The position numbers and the translations under genes are program-made. A stretch of DNA of 64,000 bases from Sphingopyxis sp. YR583 (lineage in GTDB: Bacteria > Pseudomonadota > Alphaproteobacteria > Sphingomonadales > Sphingomonadaceae). This document shows, piece after piece, positions 17,826-27,903 of the stretch. Location of the stretch: NCBI RefSeq assembly GCF_900108295.1, contig NZ_FNWK01000002.1:186001-250000 (forward strand), given 5' to 3'. Positions within the stretch are counted from its first letter, which is position 1; the number at the start of each line of letters is the position of its first letter. The notes under the pieces are model-generated. The model saw only the letters and a list, made by a program, of their open reading frames with translations, was not told the DNA's origin and did not search any database.

Positions 17826-19430
17826 ATGGGAATGCAGGGCCAGCCGCTGCTCGTCACGAGCCTGATCGACCATGCCGCGCGCGAACATGCCGGGCGCGAA
17901 ATCGTCTCGCGCTGGGCCGACGGCAGCATGACGCGCACGACGTGGGACGATGTCGGCAAGGATGCGCGCCGCTTTGCCGCCGCGATGACCCGGCTGGGAA
18001 TGAAGAAGGGCGATCGCATCGCGACGCTGGCGATGAACCACGCGCATCATCTGGTCAGCTGGTACGGCAGCGCCGGTCTCGGTGGGGTGCTGCACACGGT
18101 CAACCCGCGGCTGTTCGACGAGCAACTCGTTTATATCATCAACCATGCTGAAGACCGCGTGCTGTTCTTCGATGCGATGTTCCTGCCGATCGTCGAGCGG
18201 CTGCGCGGCCAGTTGCCTACGGTCGAGCATTTCATCCTGTTCGATGCGCCGGAAAAGGGCGATTATAAAAGCTATCGCGACCTAATCGATGCCGAGGACG
18301 GCAGTTTCGAATGGGTGGAGCTCGACGAGCGCGATCCGGTGGGGCTTTGCTATACCAGCGGGACGACGGGAAACCCGAAGGGCGTGCTTTATGAGCATCG
18401 CTCGAACGTCATCCATGCGATTACCGAGATCCAGCCCGATGTGTTCGACATGTCGAACCGCAGCGTCATCCTGCCGATCGTGCCCATGTTCCATGCAAAT
18501 AGCTGGGGTATCCCTTTTGCGGCGGCGACTGTGGGTGCGAAACTGGTGTTTTCGGCGACCAACGATGCGCAGATACTTTGCGACCTAATGCACGGCGAGG
18601 GTGTGACGCACAGCGCCGGTGTCCCGACGGTCTGGCTCGCGATGTTCGGGCATATGGATGCGACGGGTATCGATTACGGCAAATTGCAGCGGGTCATCAT
18701 CGGCGGATCGGCGGCGCCGCGCGCCATGATCGAACGCTTTATGAAGGCAGGCGTAGAGGTCGCGCACGCATGGGGCATGACCGAGACCTCACCGATCGGC
18801 ACGATGGGCAAGCGTCCGTGGAACTGGGACGAGATGAGTTTCGACGAACAGGTCGATGTCGTGTGCCGCCAGGGCTGCCCGCCGTTCGGCGTCGAACTGC
18901 GCATCGTAGACGATGAGGACAATGAGCTGCCGCGCGACGGGGTGACGAGCGGGCGGTTGCAATGCCGCGGACCTTGGATCATCCAGCGCTATTTCAAGGG
19001 CGACCAGGACGCGACCGATGGCGAAGGCTGGTTCGACACCGGCGATGTGTCGGTCATCCATCCCGACGGCGTCATGCAGATTACTGACCGTGCGAAGGAT
19101 GTCATCAAGTCGGGCGGCGAATGGATCAGCTCGATCGAGCTGGAAAATGCCGCGGTCGGCGCGCCGGGCGTGCAGGAAGCCGCCGCGGTGGGGGTCTATC
19201 ACCCCAAATGGGACGAACGACCCATATTGTTGATTGTGAGGAAGCCGGGCGCCGATACGAGCGAAGCGGCGATCGCCGATTACCTGAAGGACAAGGTCGC
19301 CAAATGGTGGCTGCCCGACGAGATCGTCTTTGTCGATGAATTGCCGCACACCGCGACCGGCAAGATTCTGAAACGCCAGATCCGTGACGATTACAAGGAT
19401 TACAAGCTACGGTCGCTGACGGCCGCCTAG
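17826..19430 (+). CDS. AlkK-like medium/long-chain acyl-CoA ligase
   Basis: 534 residues, adenylate-forming superfamily. P-loop [16 protein letters not shown], middle motif [10 protein letters not shown], hinge region [15 protein letters not shown], and catalytic Lys in the C-terminal [12 protein letters not shown]. The stretch [20 protein letters not shown] closely follows Pseudomonas AlkK, which activates medium-chain fatty acids from alkane oxidation. Cytosolic, feeds beta-oxidation. GAGGA lies before the ATG. Its TAG stop shares CTAG with the convergent radical SAM gene. Confidence 0.9.
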   Translation: MGMQGQPLLVTSLIDHAAREHAGREIVSRWADGSMTRTTWDDVGKDARRFAAAMTRLGMKKGDRIATLAMNHAHHLVSWYGSAGLGGVLHTVNPRLFDEQLVYIINHAEDRVLFFDAMFLPIVERLRGQLPTVEHFILFDAPEKGDYKSYRDLIDAEDGSFEWVELDERDPVGLCYTSGTTGNPKGVLYEHRSNVIHAITEIQPDVFDMSNRSVILPIVPMFHANSWGIPFAAATVGAKLVFSATNDAQILCDLMHGEGVTHSAGVPTVWLAMFGHMDATGIDYGKLQRVIIGGSAAPRAMIERFMKAGVEVAHAWGMTETSPIGTMGKRPWNWDEMSFDEQVDVVCRQGCPPFGVELRIVDDEDNELPRDGVTSGRLQCRGPWIIQRYFKGDQDATDGEGWFDTGDVSVIHPDGVMQITDRAKDVIKSGGEWISSIELENAAVGAPGVQEAAAVGVYHPKWDERPILLIVRKPGADTSEAAIADYLKDKVAKWWLPDEIVFVDELPHTATGKILKRQIRDDYKDYKLRSLTAA

Positions 19431-20515
19431 AACAACTCCATCTGGCCGTCGCGTTCGGGCGGCCTGAACAGGTCGCAGCGGATGGGAGGGAAACTCTTGT
19501 CCATGCCATGTTCGCGCGCCGCGCGTTTGACGCGGGTGCGGATGAGCTGCGCCCAGACGCCGTGCCCTTTCATCCGCGTGAAGAAATTCGGGTCATTGTC
19601 GCGGCCACCACGAATGTCCTGCACCATATGCATCACCTTGTCGGCGCGGTCGGGGTAATGCGCGGCGAGCCAGGCTCGGAACAGCGGGGCGACCTCGTAG
19701 GGCAGGCGCATGAGGATATAGGAGGCGCGGATCGCACCCGCTTCGGCTGCTGCTGCCATGATCGCCTCGATCTCGTGATCGGTGATCGCGGGAATGATCG
19801 GCGAAATATTGACCTGCGTCGGTACGCCCGCGTCGATCAGCTGGCGGATCGCGGCGAGGCGTCGGCGTGGATGCGGCGCGCGCGGCTCGAGCGTGCGGGC
19901 GATCTTGGCGTCGAGCGTCGTTACCGATACCGCGACGCCCACAAGATTATCGCGCGCCATGTCGGCGAGCAGGTCTAGGTCGCGCATCAGCCGGTCGGAC
20001 TTGGTCGTGATGATGAGCGGGTGCCGCGTTTCGGCGAGGACTTCGACGATCGACCGCGTGATACCCCATTCGCGTTCGACTGGCTGGTAGCCGTCGGTGT
20101 TGGTCCCGATCGCGATCGGCGCGACCCTGTAGCCCCGCTTCGCCAGTTCCGAACGAAGGAGCTTGGCCGCGTCGGGTTTGGCGAAGAGCCTGCTTTCGAA
20201 GTCGAGCCCCGGCGACAGGTCGTGGAACGCGTGCGTCGGGCGCGCAAAACAATAAATGCAGCCATGCTCGCAGCCGCGATAGGGATTGATCGAACGATCG
20301 AAGCCGATGTCGGGCGAGCTGTTGCGCGAGATGATCGTTTTCGGATGCTCGACCGTCACCGTCGTGCGCAACCTGGGCGCTTCGCCGTCGATATCCTCTG
20401 CCGCATCAAGCCAGTCGCCGTCTACGATGCGTTCGGCCGCACCGGTTCGCGTCGGGCGTAAATTTGTCGGTGCGCCGCGGCCCGCGATCGGGGGGAGGGA
20501 TTTCGGCGATTCCAT
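19427..20515 (-). CDS. PA0069-family radical SAM protein
   Basis: 362 residues from the ATG of MESPKSLPPI; a TTG ten codons upstream is possible. The radical SAM cluster motif is CxxxCxxC at residues 82, 86 and 89 (YRGCEHGCIYCFAR), followed by the GxxTD-like IAIGTNTDGYQP and the SPL-like HPLIITTKSDRLMRD. It resembles spore-photoproduct-lyase-like proteins grouped as PA0069; the reaction is not known. It lies 46 bases downstream of moaB on the same strand and ends on a CTAG shared with the acyl-CoA ligase. Confidence 0.88.
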   Translation of the reverse strand: MESPKSLPPIAGRGAPTNLRPTRTGAAERIVDGDWLDAAEDIDGEAPRLRTTVTVEHPKTIISRNSSPDIGFDRSINPYRGCEHGCIYCFARPTHAFHDLSPGLDFESRLFAKPDAAKLLRSELAKRGYRVAPIAIGTNTDGYQPVEREWGITRSIVEVLAETRHPLIITTKSDRLMRDLDLLADMARDNLVGVAVSVTTLDAKIARTLEPRAPHPRRRLAAIRQLIDAGVPTQVNISPIIPAITDHEIEAIMAAAAEAGAIRASYILMRLPYEVAPLFRAWLAAHYPDRADKVMHMVQDIRGGRDNDPNFFTRMKGHGVWAQLIRTRVKRAAREHGMDKSFPPIRCDLFRPPERDGQMELF

Positions 20516-20561
20516 CGGCCAAGGATATTGCGCTGATTGGAACAAAGAAAGAACAAATGCG

Positions 20562-21086
20562 CTATTCGGTAAGCCGCGGTATCAAGTCTACGAAATTGCA
20601 TGGCCTATGGCGGCTGTCGAGCTGGGTCGAGAGGATGCCGTTCCAAGCGTCGGACACCGCGCCGGTCGAACCCGGCAAAGCGAAAATATAGGTGCCGCGC
20701 GCGACGACCGCACAGGCGCGCGACTGGATCGTCGAAGTGCCGATCGTCTGATAGCTGAGCCAGCGGAACAACTCGCCAAAGCCTGGAATATCCTTGCCGT
20801 CGAGCCGGTGCAGCGCCTCGGGCGTCACGTCTCGGCCGGTGAGGCCGGTGCCGCCGGTCGTGATCACGACGTCAACCTGGGGGTCGTCGATCCAGTTGTG
20901 CAGGCGCGAGACGATCAGGTCGGTCTCGTCCCTGATGATCGCGCGCGCGGCGAGGGTGTGGCCGGCGTCGGTCAGCAGTTCCTCGAGCTTGTCGCCCGAA
21001 TGGTCCTCCGCCGCGCTGCGGCTGTCGGAGATCGTCAGGACGGCGATGCGAACCGGTTTGAAAGTCAGGCTCTCGTCAATCGGCAT
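20562..21086 (-). CDS. moaB: molybdenum cofactor biosynthesis protein MoaB
   Basis: 174 residues, MoaB/MogA fold. [19 protein letters not shown] near the start, then [17 protein letters not shown] and the C-terminal [18 protein letters not shown]. It would adenylate molybdopterin or support that step in Moco assembly. No other Moco gene is in the window. Its first codons overlap the end of slt by 11 bases, so it lies in the UDG-slt-moaB-radical SAM minus-strand run. Confidence 0.95.
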   Translation of the reverse strand: MPIDESLTFKPVRIAVLTISDSRSAAEDHSGDKLEELLTDAGHTLAARAIIRDETDLIVSRLHNWIDDPQVDVVITTGGTGLTGRDVTPEALHRLDGKDIPGFGELFRWLSYQTIGTSTIQSRACAVVARGTYIFALPGSTGAVSDAWNGILSTQLDSRHRPCNFVDLIPRLTE

Positions 21087-22839
21087 TGGCTAGGGTGCCG
21101 GCATAGGTCAGGCGGGTGCGGTCCTTGCCATCGGGGAAGCGCGGCCATTTGCCCTGTGCGAGCGCGGCGCGGCTGACCGATGGTTTGCCCTGCTGCGCTT
21201 CGTACATCCAGTAATTGCGCAGTACGATGCCGACATAGCCGCGCGTTTCCCAATAGGGGATCGATTCGATGTAAAGCAAAGGATCCCCATTATCGCGGAT
21301 CTCCGTTTGCCAGCGCGCAATCGGCGCGGGCCCGGCATTATAAGCGGCGATCACCTTCGGGAGCTGGCCGCCGGTCGAAGGATCCTTGCTGAGATATTGC
21401 AGATAGCTCTGTCCCATATCCATGTTGACCGCGGGAATGCGCAGGTCGCCCGTGCCGCTGTCACCGCGCCAGCGCGCAATGTCGCGTGCGGTGCCGGGGC
21501 GAACCTGCATCAGGCCGAACGCGCCCGCAGGGCTGACGACTGTGCGCCGGAAACGCGATTCCTGCAGCGTGTGGGCGAAGACGAGCGCAGGGTCGACCTT
21601 CCAGCCGCCGTTGGGCTCCCATTTCGGCTGCGGATAGCGGGTCTGCGCCGCTACCTTGCGCCCCTGCGGGGTATTGTGGGCGAGGTAGAGCTGCGTTTCG
21701 GGCAGGCTGAGCGCGCCGGCCATCGCGAGCAATTGTTCATGCTGGCGTGGATCGCCGATCAGCGCCTGATGGTGTAAAGCCGCACCCGCATAATTATCCT
21801 CGCCGATCTCCGAGAACGCCATTGCAATGCGGACGTTCGGCAGATCCTCGAGCGCGCGCCACGCGCTGCGGTCGGCACGGACATTCTCGCGCTGCGCTGT
21901 CGTCTCGACGCCGAGCATCTCGGCAGCGAGCAGGCCGTAGAGCGTTTCTTCATTGCCGGCGGCAGCGCGAAGGCGCGACTGCACCGAAGCGGGTTCACCG
22001 GCAGCGACGGCGGCGCGTGCAGCCCAATAATAAGCGGCAGCACGCAGTTCGCTGTCGGGAGCTTCCTTCGATACGCGGTCGAAAGCGGTGAGTGCGGTGC
22101 GGTAGTCGCGGGTGCGCCAGGCGGCGAGCCCCTTGACCCATGCGCCCTGCGTCGACCACGCGCCCCGTCCGTCGCTGCAGTCACTGGCGAGACGCAGCGC
22201 ATTCGCGTCGTCATTCTCGATATAATAGGACCAGGCGACCTTCTGACGCCATTCATTGCGCGCTTCCGGGCTCAGCCGGTCGGCGACGGCGTTGAGCAGG
22301 GCTTCGGCGCCTGCGGGATCGTCATTCTTGATCCGGTCGGGTATCGTTCGTGCAAGGCTCGCCGCGACGGGGTCGCTGCTCACGGCATCGGCGCCGAGAC
22401 GGCGCGGCGCGCTGCCCGACCAGGCAAGTCTCGACTGAATCGGCATTGTCGGCACATCGGTTGCGCCGCGTTTCACAGCGAGACGGCCAAGTTGTGCGGC
22501 TTGCGGCAGGAAAGGCGAGCGCGACAGGATCGGCATGATGTCCGAAACTTCGGCGCGCGGGCTATTCGCGGCGGTCAGCAATTCGGCGCGGAGGAAGTCG
22601 TTCAGGGGGCCGTTGTCGGCCCCGTCGAGCAGCGATTTGGCTTCGGCCCAACGCTGCCCGCGGATCGCGGTGAGCACTTGGGTGTAAAGCTGTTTCTGCT
22701 TCGACGACAGTATATCAGGCACCGTTTGCGGCGCGGATATAAGGTCGCGGTTGCCGGCATCGGCGGCGAACGCCGGTATCGCGCCGATCGAAAGCGCCAT
22801 TGCGGCGCATGAAATCAATGTTCTGGTCATATTCTGCAT
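21076..22839 (-). CDS. slt: periplasmic soluble lytic transglycosylase
   Basis: 587 residues. Signal peptide ([21 protein letters not shown] then ADAG). A long alpha-superhelical U/L region (about 40-410) is followed by the SLT catalytic domain: catalytic Glu427 in [20 protein letters not shown], then LMQVRPGTA, and [15 protein letters not shown]. It cuts peptidoglycan between MurNAc and GlcNAc to give 1,6-anhydro ends during growth and recycling. The start is 3 bases downstream of the UDG-like gene's stop, so the two are surely co-transcribed. Confidence 0.93.
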   Translation of the reverse strand: MQNMTRTLISCAAMALSIGAIPAFAADAGNRDLISAPQTVPDILSSKQKQLYTQVLTAIRGQRWAEAKSLLDGADNGPLNDFLRAELLTAANSPRAEVSDIMPILSRSPFLPQAAQLGRLAVKRGATDVPTMPIQSRLAWSGSAPRRLGADAVSSDPVAASLARTIPDRIKNDDPAGAEALLNAVADRLSPEARNEWRQKVAWSYYIENDDANALRLASDCSDGRGAWSTQGAWVKGLAAWRTRDYRTALTAFDRVSKEAPDSELRAAAYYWAARAAVAAGEPASVQSRLRAAAGNEETLYGLLAAEMLGVETTAQRENVRADRSAWRALEDLPNVRIAMAFSEIGEDNYAGAALHHQALIGDPRQHEQLLAMAGALSLPETQLYLAHNTPQGRKVAAQTRYPQPKWEPNGGWKVDPALVFAHTLQESRFRRTVVSPAGAFGLMQVRPGTARDIARWRGDSGTGDLRIPAVNMDMGQSYLQYLSKDPSTGGQLPKVIAAYNAGPAPIARWQTEIRDNGDPLLYIESIPYWETRGYVGIVLRNYWMYEAQQGKPSVSRAALAQGKWPRFPDGKDRTRLTYAGTLANAD

Positions 22840-22842
22840 CCG

Positions 22843-23631
22843 TCAACGTCCCCGGTTGAACAGTTTCAGGCTATCCCATGCCGCCGCTTTCTGGGCAGGG
22901 CGGGCCAGCAGCATCGCGGGATGCGCCACAGCCACAGCCTCCAGATTGCCGCCATCTTGGTTAATATTCAGTAACCGTCCGCGCGCGTCGGGCAGCGCGG
23001 TCGCAGCCGCCATGCGCGCGATGTCGCTGCCGATGAGCAAGAGGCGGCCGGGTTTCGCCAGTCGGAGGTGATGCCACAGCAGGCGGACGAGTTCGGCGGC
23101 GTCTTCGCCGTCGCAGCGACCGCCCGCGGGCCGCGTCACCGCCAAGCTTGCCACATAGCAATCGCCGCGTGCCATGCCGATCGCCTGCAACATCGCGTCA
23201 AGCAGCTTGCCTGCGGCGCCGGAAAACAGCGTTCCGCTTTGCTGGTCGTCGATTTCTGGCCATGCAGTAAGCAGCATCAGCGGGGCCCCCGCCTCGCCGA
23301 CGGGAAGGACGCGGCGTGCATCCCACTGGCTACCCGGCACCTCGTCGCTCTCGGCAAGCCAGTTCCTGAATTCGGCCCATTCATCCGGAAACACGACGGG
23401 GCCCTTGGGTTCGGCCGTTTCAGGCGCTTCCTGACGCTGGAGTGCCGCGGGAAGTGGAGGGGGTTCGGGTTCGGCATGAACAACGCGTTTCGGCTTGGCG
23501 GCCGCAGCGTCATTGGCCGGCGGCGTAACAAGCCAGCCCGCCGGTTGTTCGCCGACAAGCGCATCGACGCCGGCCATCGACCACCAGTCGCAAATGCTTT
23601 CCGCAAGCAACCCAGAGTTTCGCCCACCCAT
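22843..23631 (-). CDS. divergent uracil-DNA glycosylase superfamily protein
   Basis: 262 residues from MGGRNSGLLAES. After a Pro/Glu-rich linker (about 40-85) the C-terminal domain matches the family-4/5 UDG fold: LFSGAAGKLLDAMLQAIGM, YVASLAVTRPAGG, LLLIGSDIAR, and the motif-2-like VAHPAMLLARPAQKAAAWD. However, the canonical motif GEAPGxxED reads LTAWPEIDDQQSG, and the four Fe-S cysteines of family 4 are missing. It may be a repurposed member. First gene of the run leading to slt. No clear ribosome site; a palindrome lies 20 bases upstream of the start. Confidence 0.75.
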   Translation of the reverse strand: MGGRNSGLLAESICDWWSMAGVDALVGEQPAGWLVTPPANDAAAAKPKRVVHAEPEPPPLPAALQRQEAPETAEPKGPVVFPDEWAEFRNWLAESDEVPGSQWDARRVLPVGEAGAPLMLLTAWPEIDDQQSGTLFSGAAGKLLDAMLQAIGMARGDCYVASLAVTRPAGGRCDGEDAAELVRLLWHHLRLAKPGRLLLIGSDIARMAAATALPDARGRLLNINQDGGNLEAVAVAHPAMLLARPAQKAAAWDSLKLFNRGR

Positions 23632-23651
23632 GAGATAATTCAAACAGGCAG

Positions 23652-23667
23652 TTGACGGACGCGTCAA
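23652..23667. promoter_or_regulatory. palindrome TTGACG-N4-CGTCAA between divergent genes
   Basis: Perfect 6-4-6 inverted repeat in the 117-bp divergent region between the UDG-like gene and ETF-QO. Its left half could also serve as a -35 element for the plus-strand gene. Operator identity unknown. Confidence 0.35.
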
Positions 23668-23748
23668 TTGGCGGGCATCGCAAATCGTGACAGAATGAGC
23701 GCAGGGCACGATGAATGTCCGCGCAGGGACGGCAGAAAGGTATTTGCG

Positions 23749-25404
23749 GTGAGCGAACGGGAATCGATGCCCTATGACGTGGTCATCGTCGGCGCAGGTC
23801 CGGCGGGACTTTCGGCGGCGATCCGCCTCAAACAACTGGCGAATGAGGCTGGCAGCGAACTGTCGGTCTGTATCCTGGAAAAGGGATCGGAAGTCGGTGC
23901 GCATATCCTGTCGGGTGCGGTGGTGGATCCCAAGTCGCTCGACGAACTGATCCCCGACTGGCGCGAACAGGGTTGCCCGATGGCGCAGGTGCCGGTCAAC
24001 GACAACCAGCATTGGGTGCTGACCAAGACGAAGAAGTTCGGCCTCCCTGAAATTTTCATGCCGCCATTCATGCACAATGCGGGAAAATATACGGGAAGCC
24101 TCGGCAATCTTTGCCGCTGGCTCGCCGAGCAGGCCGAAGGGCTGGGCGTCGAGATTTTCCCCGGATTTCCGGCCGCCGAGATTCTTTACAACGACGACGG
24201 CTCGGTCAAGGGTGTCGCGACCGGCGATATGGGCATCGCGCGCGACGGCAGCCACAAGGGCGATTATGCGCCCGGGCTGGAACTGCACGCGAAATACACC
24301 TTCTTCGGCGAAGGCGTACGCGGGCATCTGACCAAGATGCTGAAACCGCAATTCGCACTCGACGGCGATTGCGAGCCGCAGGTTTATGGCCTCGGCATCA
24401 AGGAACTCTGGGATGTGAAGCCCGAGAACCACGCCGAAGGCCGCGTGATTCATACGCAGGGCTGGCCGCTCGACAATAATGCCAATGGCGGCGGGTTCCT
24501 CTATCATCAGGCGAACGGACAGGTCGCGCTGGGCTTCGTGACATGGCTCAACTATCGCAATCCGCATATCTCCCCATTTCAGGAGATGCAGAAGTGGAAG
24601 ACGCACCCCGAGATCGCCAAGATCCTTAAGGGCGGAAAGCGAGTCTCCTATGGCGCGCGCGCGATCAGCGACGGCGGTTACCAGTCGGTGCCGAAGCTCG
24701 CCTTTCCGGGCGGCGCGCTGATCGGCGACAGCGCCGGTTTCCTGAACGTCCCGCGTATCAAGGGCACTCATACCGCGATGAAATCGGGCATGATGGCAGC
24801 CGAGGCAGCCTTCGCGGCGGTGACGGCGGGGCGGACGAGCGATACGCTGACCGCCTATCAGGATGCCTATGACGACAGCTGGGTGAAGAAAGAGCTCAGC
24901 GTCGTGCGCAACGTGCTGCCGCTGGTCGAGAAATATGGTGACTTTGCGGGAACGATACTTTCGGCGATCACGATGTGGGCGGAAACGCTCAAGATCAAAA
25001 TGCCGTTCACGATGAAGCATCATCCGGACAATGAAAGCCTGTACCGCGCCGATATCATGCCGAAGCCGGACTATCCCAAGCCCGACGGTGTGCTGACCTT
25101 TGACCGCCTGTCATCGGTGTTCGTTTCGAATACCAACCATGAGGAGGATCAGCCGGTCCACCTGCAGCTCAAGGATCCGTCGATCCCGGTTGCATACAAC
25201 CTGCCGCTCTATGACGAGCCCGCGCAGCGATATTGCCCCGCTGGCGTGTACGAAATCGTCGGCGAGGCTGAGGGTGATCCGAAATTCGTGATCAACGCGC
25301 AGAATTGCGTCCATTGCAAGACGTGCGACATCAAGGATCCAACCCAGAATATAAATTGGGTCACCCCCGAAGGCGGCGGAGGCCCCAATTACCCCAATAT
25401 GTAA
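23749..25404 (+). CDS. electron-transfer flavoprotein-ubiquinone oxidoreductase
   Basis: 551 residues from a GTG preceded by AGAAAGG at 8 bases; gives MSERESMPYDVV, the usual start. FAD-binding VVIVGAGPAGLSAAIRLKQL, ubiquinone-binding region (LAFPGGALIGDSAGFLNVPRI), and 4Fe-4S cysteines in RYCPAGVYE and NCVHCKTCDIKDPTQNINW, ending GGGGPNYPNM. It is a monotopic inner-membrane enzyme passing electrons from acyl-CoA dehydrogenases, through ETF, to ubiquinone. It pairs functionally with the AlkK-like ligase in fatty-acid breakdown. The next gene's reading frame opens before its stop. Confidence 0.97.
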   Translation: MSERESMPYDVVIVGAGPAGLSAAIRLKQLANEAGSELSVCILEKGSEVGAHILSGAVVDPKSLDELIPDWREQGCPMAQVPVNDNQHWVLTKTKKFGLPEIFMPPFMHNAGKYTGSLGNLCRWLAEQAEGLGVEIFPGFPAAEILYNDDGSVKGVATGDMGIARDGSHKGDYAPGLELHAKYTFFGEGVRGHLTKMLKPQFALDGDCEPQVYGLGIKELWDVKPENHAEGRVIHTQGWPLDNNANGGGFLYHQANGQVALGFVTWLNYRNPHISPFQEMQKWKTHPEIAKILKGGKRVSYGARAISDGGYQSVPKLAFPGGALIGDSAGFLNVPRIKGTHTAMKSGMMAAEAAFAAVTAGRTSDTLTAYQDAYDDSWVKKELSVVRNVLPLVEKYGDFAGTILSAITMWAETLKIKMPFTMKHHPDNESLYRADIMPKPDYPKPDGVLTFDRLSSVFVSNTNHEEDQPVHLQLKDPSIPVAYNLPLYDEPAQRYCPAGVYEIVGEAEGDPKFVINAQNCVHCKTCDIKDPTQNINWVTPEGGGGPNYPNM

Positions 25405-27058
25405 GCCCGCCCGTTTCCTGCTGGCCGTTGCCGCATTCGCGGCAGCGGTTCCGGCACAGGCCGTCGATGACAGCGGCGCGGCGCTGAACGCGCTGGTTCG
25501 CGCGCGACTGGCGGAGGAGGGTGGCGATCCCGCTGCGGCGCTTTCAGCCTTGACCGCCGTTTCAAGCGTCGCGCCCGATTTGCCGGGCCTCCGCGGTCGG
25601 ATGTTGGAACAAGCGATCGAGGCGGGCGACCTTGAGGCCGCACGCTCGGCCGCGCTTCGACTGTGGTTATCCGGCGATCGCCGTTTCGATGCACAACTGG
25701 TCCTGATGGTCGATTCGATGCGCCGGTCGGACTGGAAAGCGGCGCGCGACTATATGGCTGGCCGCGCCGACAAGTCGGGGGCCGACACGATCACGCGGCT
25801 GATCGTGCCGACGGTACACGCGTGGATCGATGTTGGCGCGCGACAAAGTTTCCCCGAGCGCCATTTGCTCACCGCAAACAGTCGGATGCGCCCCGAACCT
25901 GCGCTGACGCTTCAGGTCGCGCTCGTCCAGGCTGCGACGAAACGTGCTGCGGCGTCGGCAATGCTGGCCGATGGCGTGACCTTGACGGACCGCACAAGCC
26001 AGTTGGTAGGCCTGCGCCTTGCGGCGACGCTCGACAAGGCGGGCGAGCACGATGCGGCGCAGCGTCTTCACGGACGGATCGCGCTGGCATCGGGCCAGCG
26101 CGAGGATCCAATGCTGCTTCTGCCCGATCAGCCGGTCTCGACCCCGCGCGCGGGAACCGCGCAATGGCTCGGGCTGCTTGCCGACGGGTTGGCGCGCACG
26201 CCCAACGGCAGCGCGAAGCTTCCGCTGCTTTTCGCGCGCGCCGCTTATTGGCTGAACGATCAGGATATGGCGGTACGGACGACGCTCGTCGAGGCGCTCG
26301 ATCGCAACGGACAGCAAGGCGATGCCATCGCGCTACTCGACACAGGACGGACGGCGCTGACGCCAGTGTTGATGATGCGCCGTGCCGAATTGATTGCTGA
26401 CGCGGGTGATCTGTCCGGCGCCGCCAAGCTCGCCGAAGCTGCGGCGAACGGAAATCCCGCTCGCAGCATGCTCGTCCGCCTCGCCGACATCGCGCGCCGC
26501 TCGAATGATCCGGCGGCAGCGGCACGCGCCTATGAGCGGCTCGAAGCGTCGCTTGGCGATGATGAAGATGACAAGTCGCTGCGCGGCACCCTGCTGATCG
26601 CGCGCGCCGAGTTGCTGTTGCAGGCCGAGCAATGGGACGCGGCCGTGCCGCTGATGGAAAAGGCGGTGGCGCTTAGTCCAGATGACGCCTCGATCCTGAA
26701 CTTCGCCGGTTATTCGGCGCTGGAACGCCGCAAGGATGTAAAGCAGTCACTCGCCCGGATAGAAGCGGCGTGGGCACGGGAACCGCAGAATGCGAGCATC
26801 GCCGATTCGCTCGGCTGGGCCTATTTCCTGACCGGACGCACCGACGACGCGATCAAGCTGCTTGAAAAGGCGCAGGCGGGGGAGCCCGAAAATGCAGTGA
26901 TCGTCGAGCATCTGGGCGATGCTTATTGGCAGGCGGGGCAGAAGTTTCGCGCACGTTACAACTGGCGCGCCGCGGCGCTGCTCGCCGATGCCGACATGGC
27001 GACGCGGCTGGAAGCAAAACTGCGCGACGGGCTGACGTCGGCGACGACCGCGCCGTGA
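25388..27058 (+). CDS. exported TPR protein, apparent non-AUG start
   Basis: Up to 556 residues. The frame encodes a good signal peptide (CKPARFLLAVAAFAAAVPAQA) but has no ATG, GTG or TTG between the in-frame stop at 25352 and TTG at 25550. An ATT at 25388 lies 5 bases after GGAGG; ATA at 25397 is another option. The conventional TTG (25550) or ATG (25601) would lose the signal. The body is TPR repeats, clearest at the C-terminus: AVALSPDDASILNFAGYSAL, AWAREPQNASIADSLGWAYF, AGEPENAVIVEHLGDAYWQAG. It overlaps the end of ETF-QO and the start of ispE (GTGA), so it is embedded in an operon. Function unknown; a sequencing error at the start cannot be excluded. Confidence 0.7.
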   Translation: MTPICKPARFLLAVAAFAAAVPAQAVDDSGAALNALVRARLAEEGGDPAAALSALTAVSSVAPDLPGLRGRMLEQAIEAGDLEAARSAALRLWLSGDRRFDAQLVLMVDSMRRSDWKAARDYMAGRADKSGADTITRLIVPTVHAWIDVGARQSFPERHLLTANSRMRPEPALTLQVALVQAATKRAAASAMLADGVTLTDRTSQLVGLRLAATLDKAGEHDAAQRLHGRIALASGQREDPMLLLPDQPVSTPRAGTAQWLGLLADGLARTPNGSAKLPLLFARAAYWLNDQDMAVRTTLVEALDRNGQQGDAIALLDTGRTALTPVLMMRRAELIADAGDLSGAAKLAEAAANGNPARSMLVRLADIARRSNDPAAAARAYERLEASLGDDEDDKSLRGTLLIARAELLLQAEQWDAAVPLMEKAVALSPDDASILNFAGYSALERRKDVKQSLARIEAAWAREPQNASIADSLGWAYFLTGRTDDAIKLLEKAQAGEPENAVIVEHLGDAYWQAGQKFRARYNWRAAALLADADMATRLEAKLRDGLTSATTAP

Positions 27059-27903
27059 CGGCGTTCCGCGAGACCGGCTGGGCGAAGATCAACCTCGCAC
27101 TGCATGTCAGGCGGCGGCGCGCCGATGGCTATCATGAGATCGAGACGCTTTTCGCTTTCGTGGATGGCGGCGATCCCATCGCGGCTGAACTTGCCGGTGC
27201 CGATAGTCTCGTCATCGATGGCGATTTTGCCGAAGGGTTGAGTGCGGGTAGCGATAATCTGGTGATGCGGGTGCTAGCGTTGCTGCGCAGCCGTTATGAC
27301 GCGGCGCGCATCCCCCCGCTGTCGGTTAGGCTGACCAAGATGCTACCTGTTGCGGCGGGAATCGGTGGAGGATCAGCCGACGCTGCAGCGATGGCGCGGC
27401 TCGTCCGCGCGAATTTCCTTCCCGAGCTTGGCGATGCGACGCTGGCGCGGATTATCAGCCCGCTCGGGGCCGATATTGCCGCCTGCGTGACGAGCGAGAC
27501 GTGCCTCGGCGTTGGAGTGGGCGAAGAACTCAGCCCCGTGCCCGAACTGCGGCTCGGCGGAACGCCTGTGCTGCTCATCAATCCGCGCCGCCCGGTGGCG
27601 ACCGGACCTGTGTTCGCCGCATGGGACGGGATTGATCGCGGGCCGCTGTTCACCGGCGCGGACATGCGCGCGCAATTGTTCGGGGCGCGCAACGATTTGC
27701 AGCGCCCTGCCATTGCGCAATGCCCGGCGGTCGCCGACATATTGCTCGAACTGGGCGGGCTCAAGCCGTGGCTGACGCGCATGTCAGGATCCGGGGCGAC
27801 CTGCTTTGCGCTGTTCGACGCGGCGGCGGAGCGCGATGCCGCTGCCGCCTCGCTTGCCGAGCGGCATCCGGGCTGGTGGCTTATGACAGGAGTGTTGAGG
27901 TGA
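27055..27903 (+). CDS. ispE: 4-diphosphocytidyl-2-C-methyl-D-erythritol kinase
   Basis: 282 residues, GHMP kinase family. Catalytic start AKINLALHV, GHMP loop PVAAGIGGGSADAAAMARL, C-terminal MSGSGATCFALF. It phosphorylates CDP-ME in the MEP isoprenoid pathway. The GTG start overlaps the TPR gene's TGA (GTGA), and its own end overlaps the next gene the same way. Alignment to family starts at VTAFRETGWAKIN supports this start. Confidence 0.96.
   Translation: MTAFRETGWAKINLALHVRRRRADGYHEIETLFAFVDGGDPIAAELAGADSLVIDGDFAEGLSAGSDNLVMRVLALLRSRYDAARIPPLSVRLTKMLPVAAGIGGGSADAAAMARLVRANFLPELGDATLARIISPLGADIAACVTSETCLGVGVGEELSPVPELRLGGTPVLLINPRRPVATGPVFAAWDGIDRGPLFTGADMRAQLFGARNDLQRPAIAQCPAVADILLELGGLKPWLTRMSGSGATCFALFDAAAERDAAAASLAERHPGWWLMTGVLR

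Noticed and set aside
22843..25023. Minus-strand open frame of 726 codons
   Set aside because: Only its last 262 codons are the UDG-like gene; the rest is antisense to ETF-QO, whose plus-strand motifs are unmistakable.
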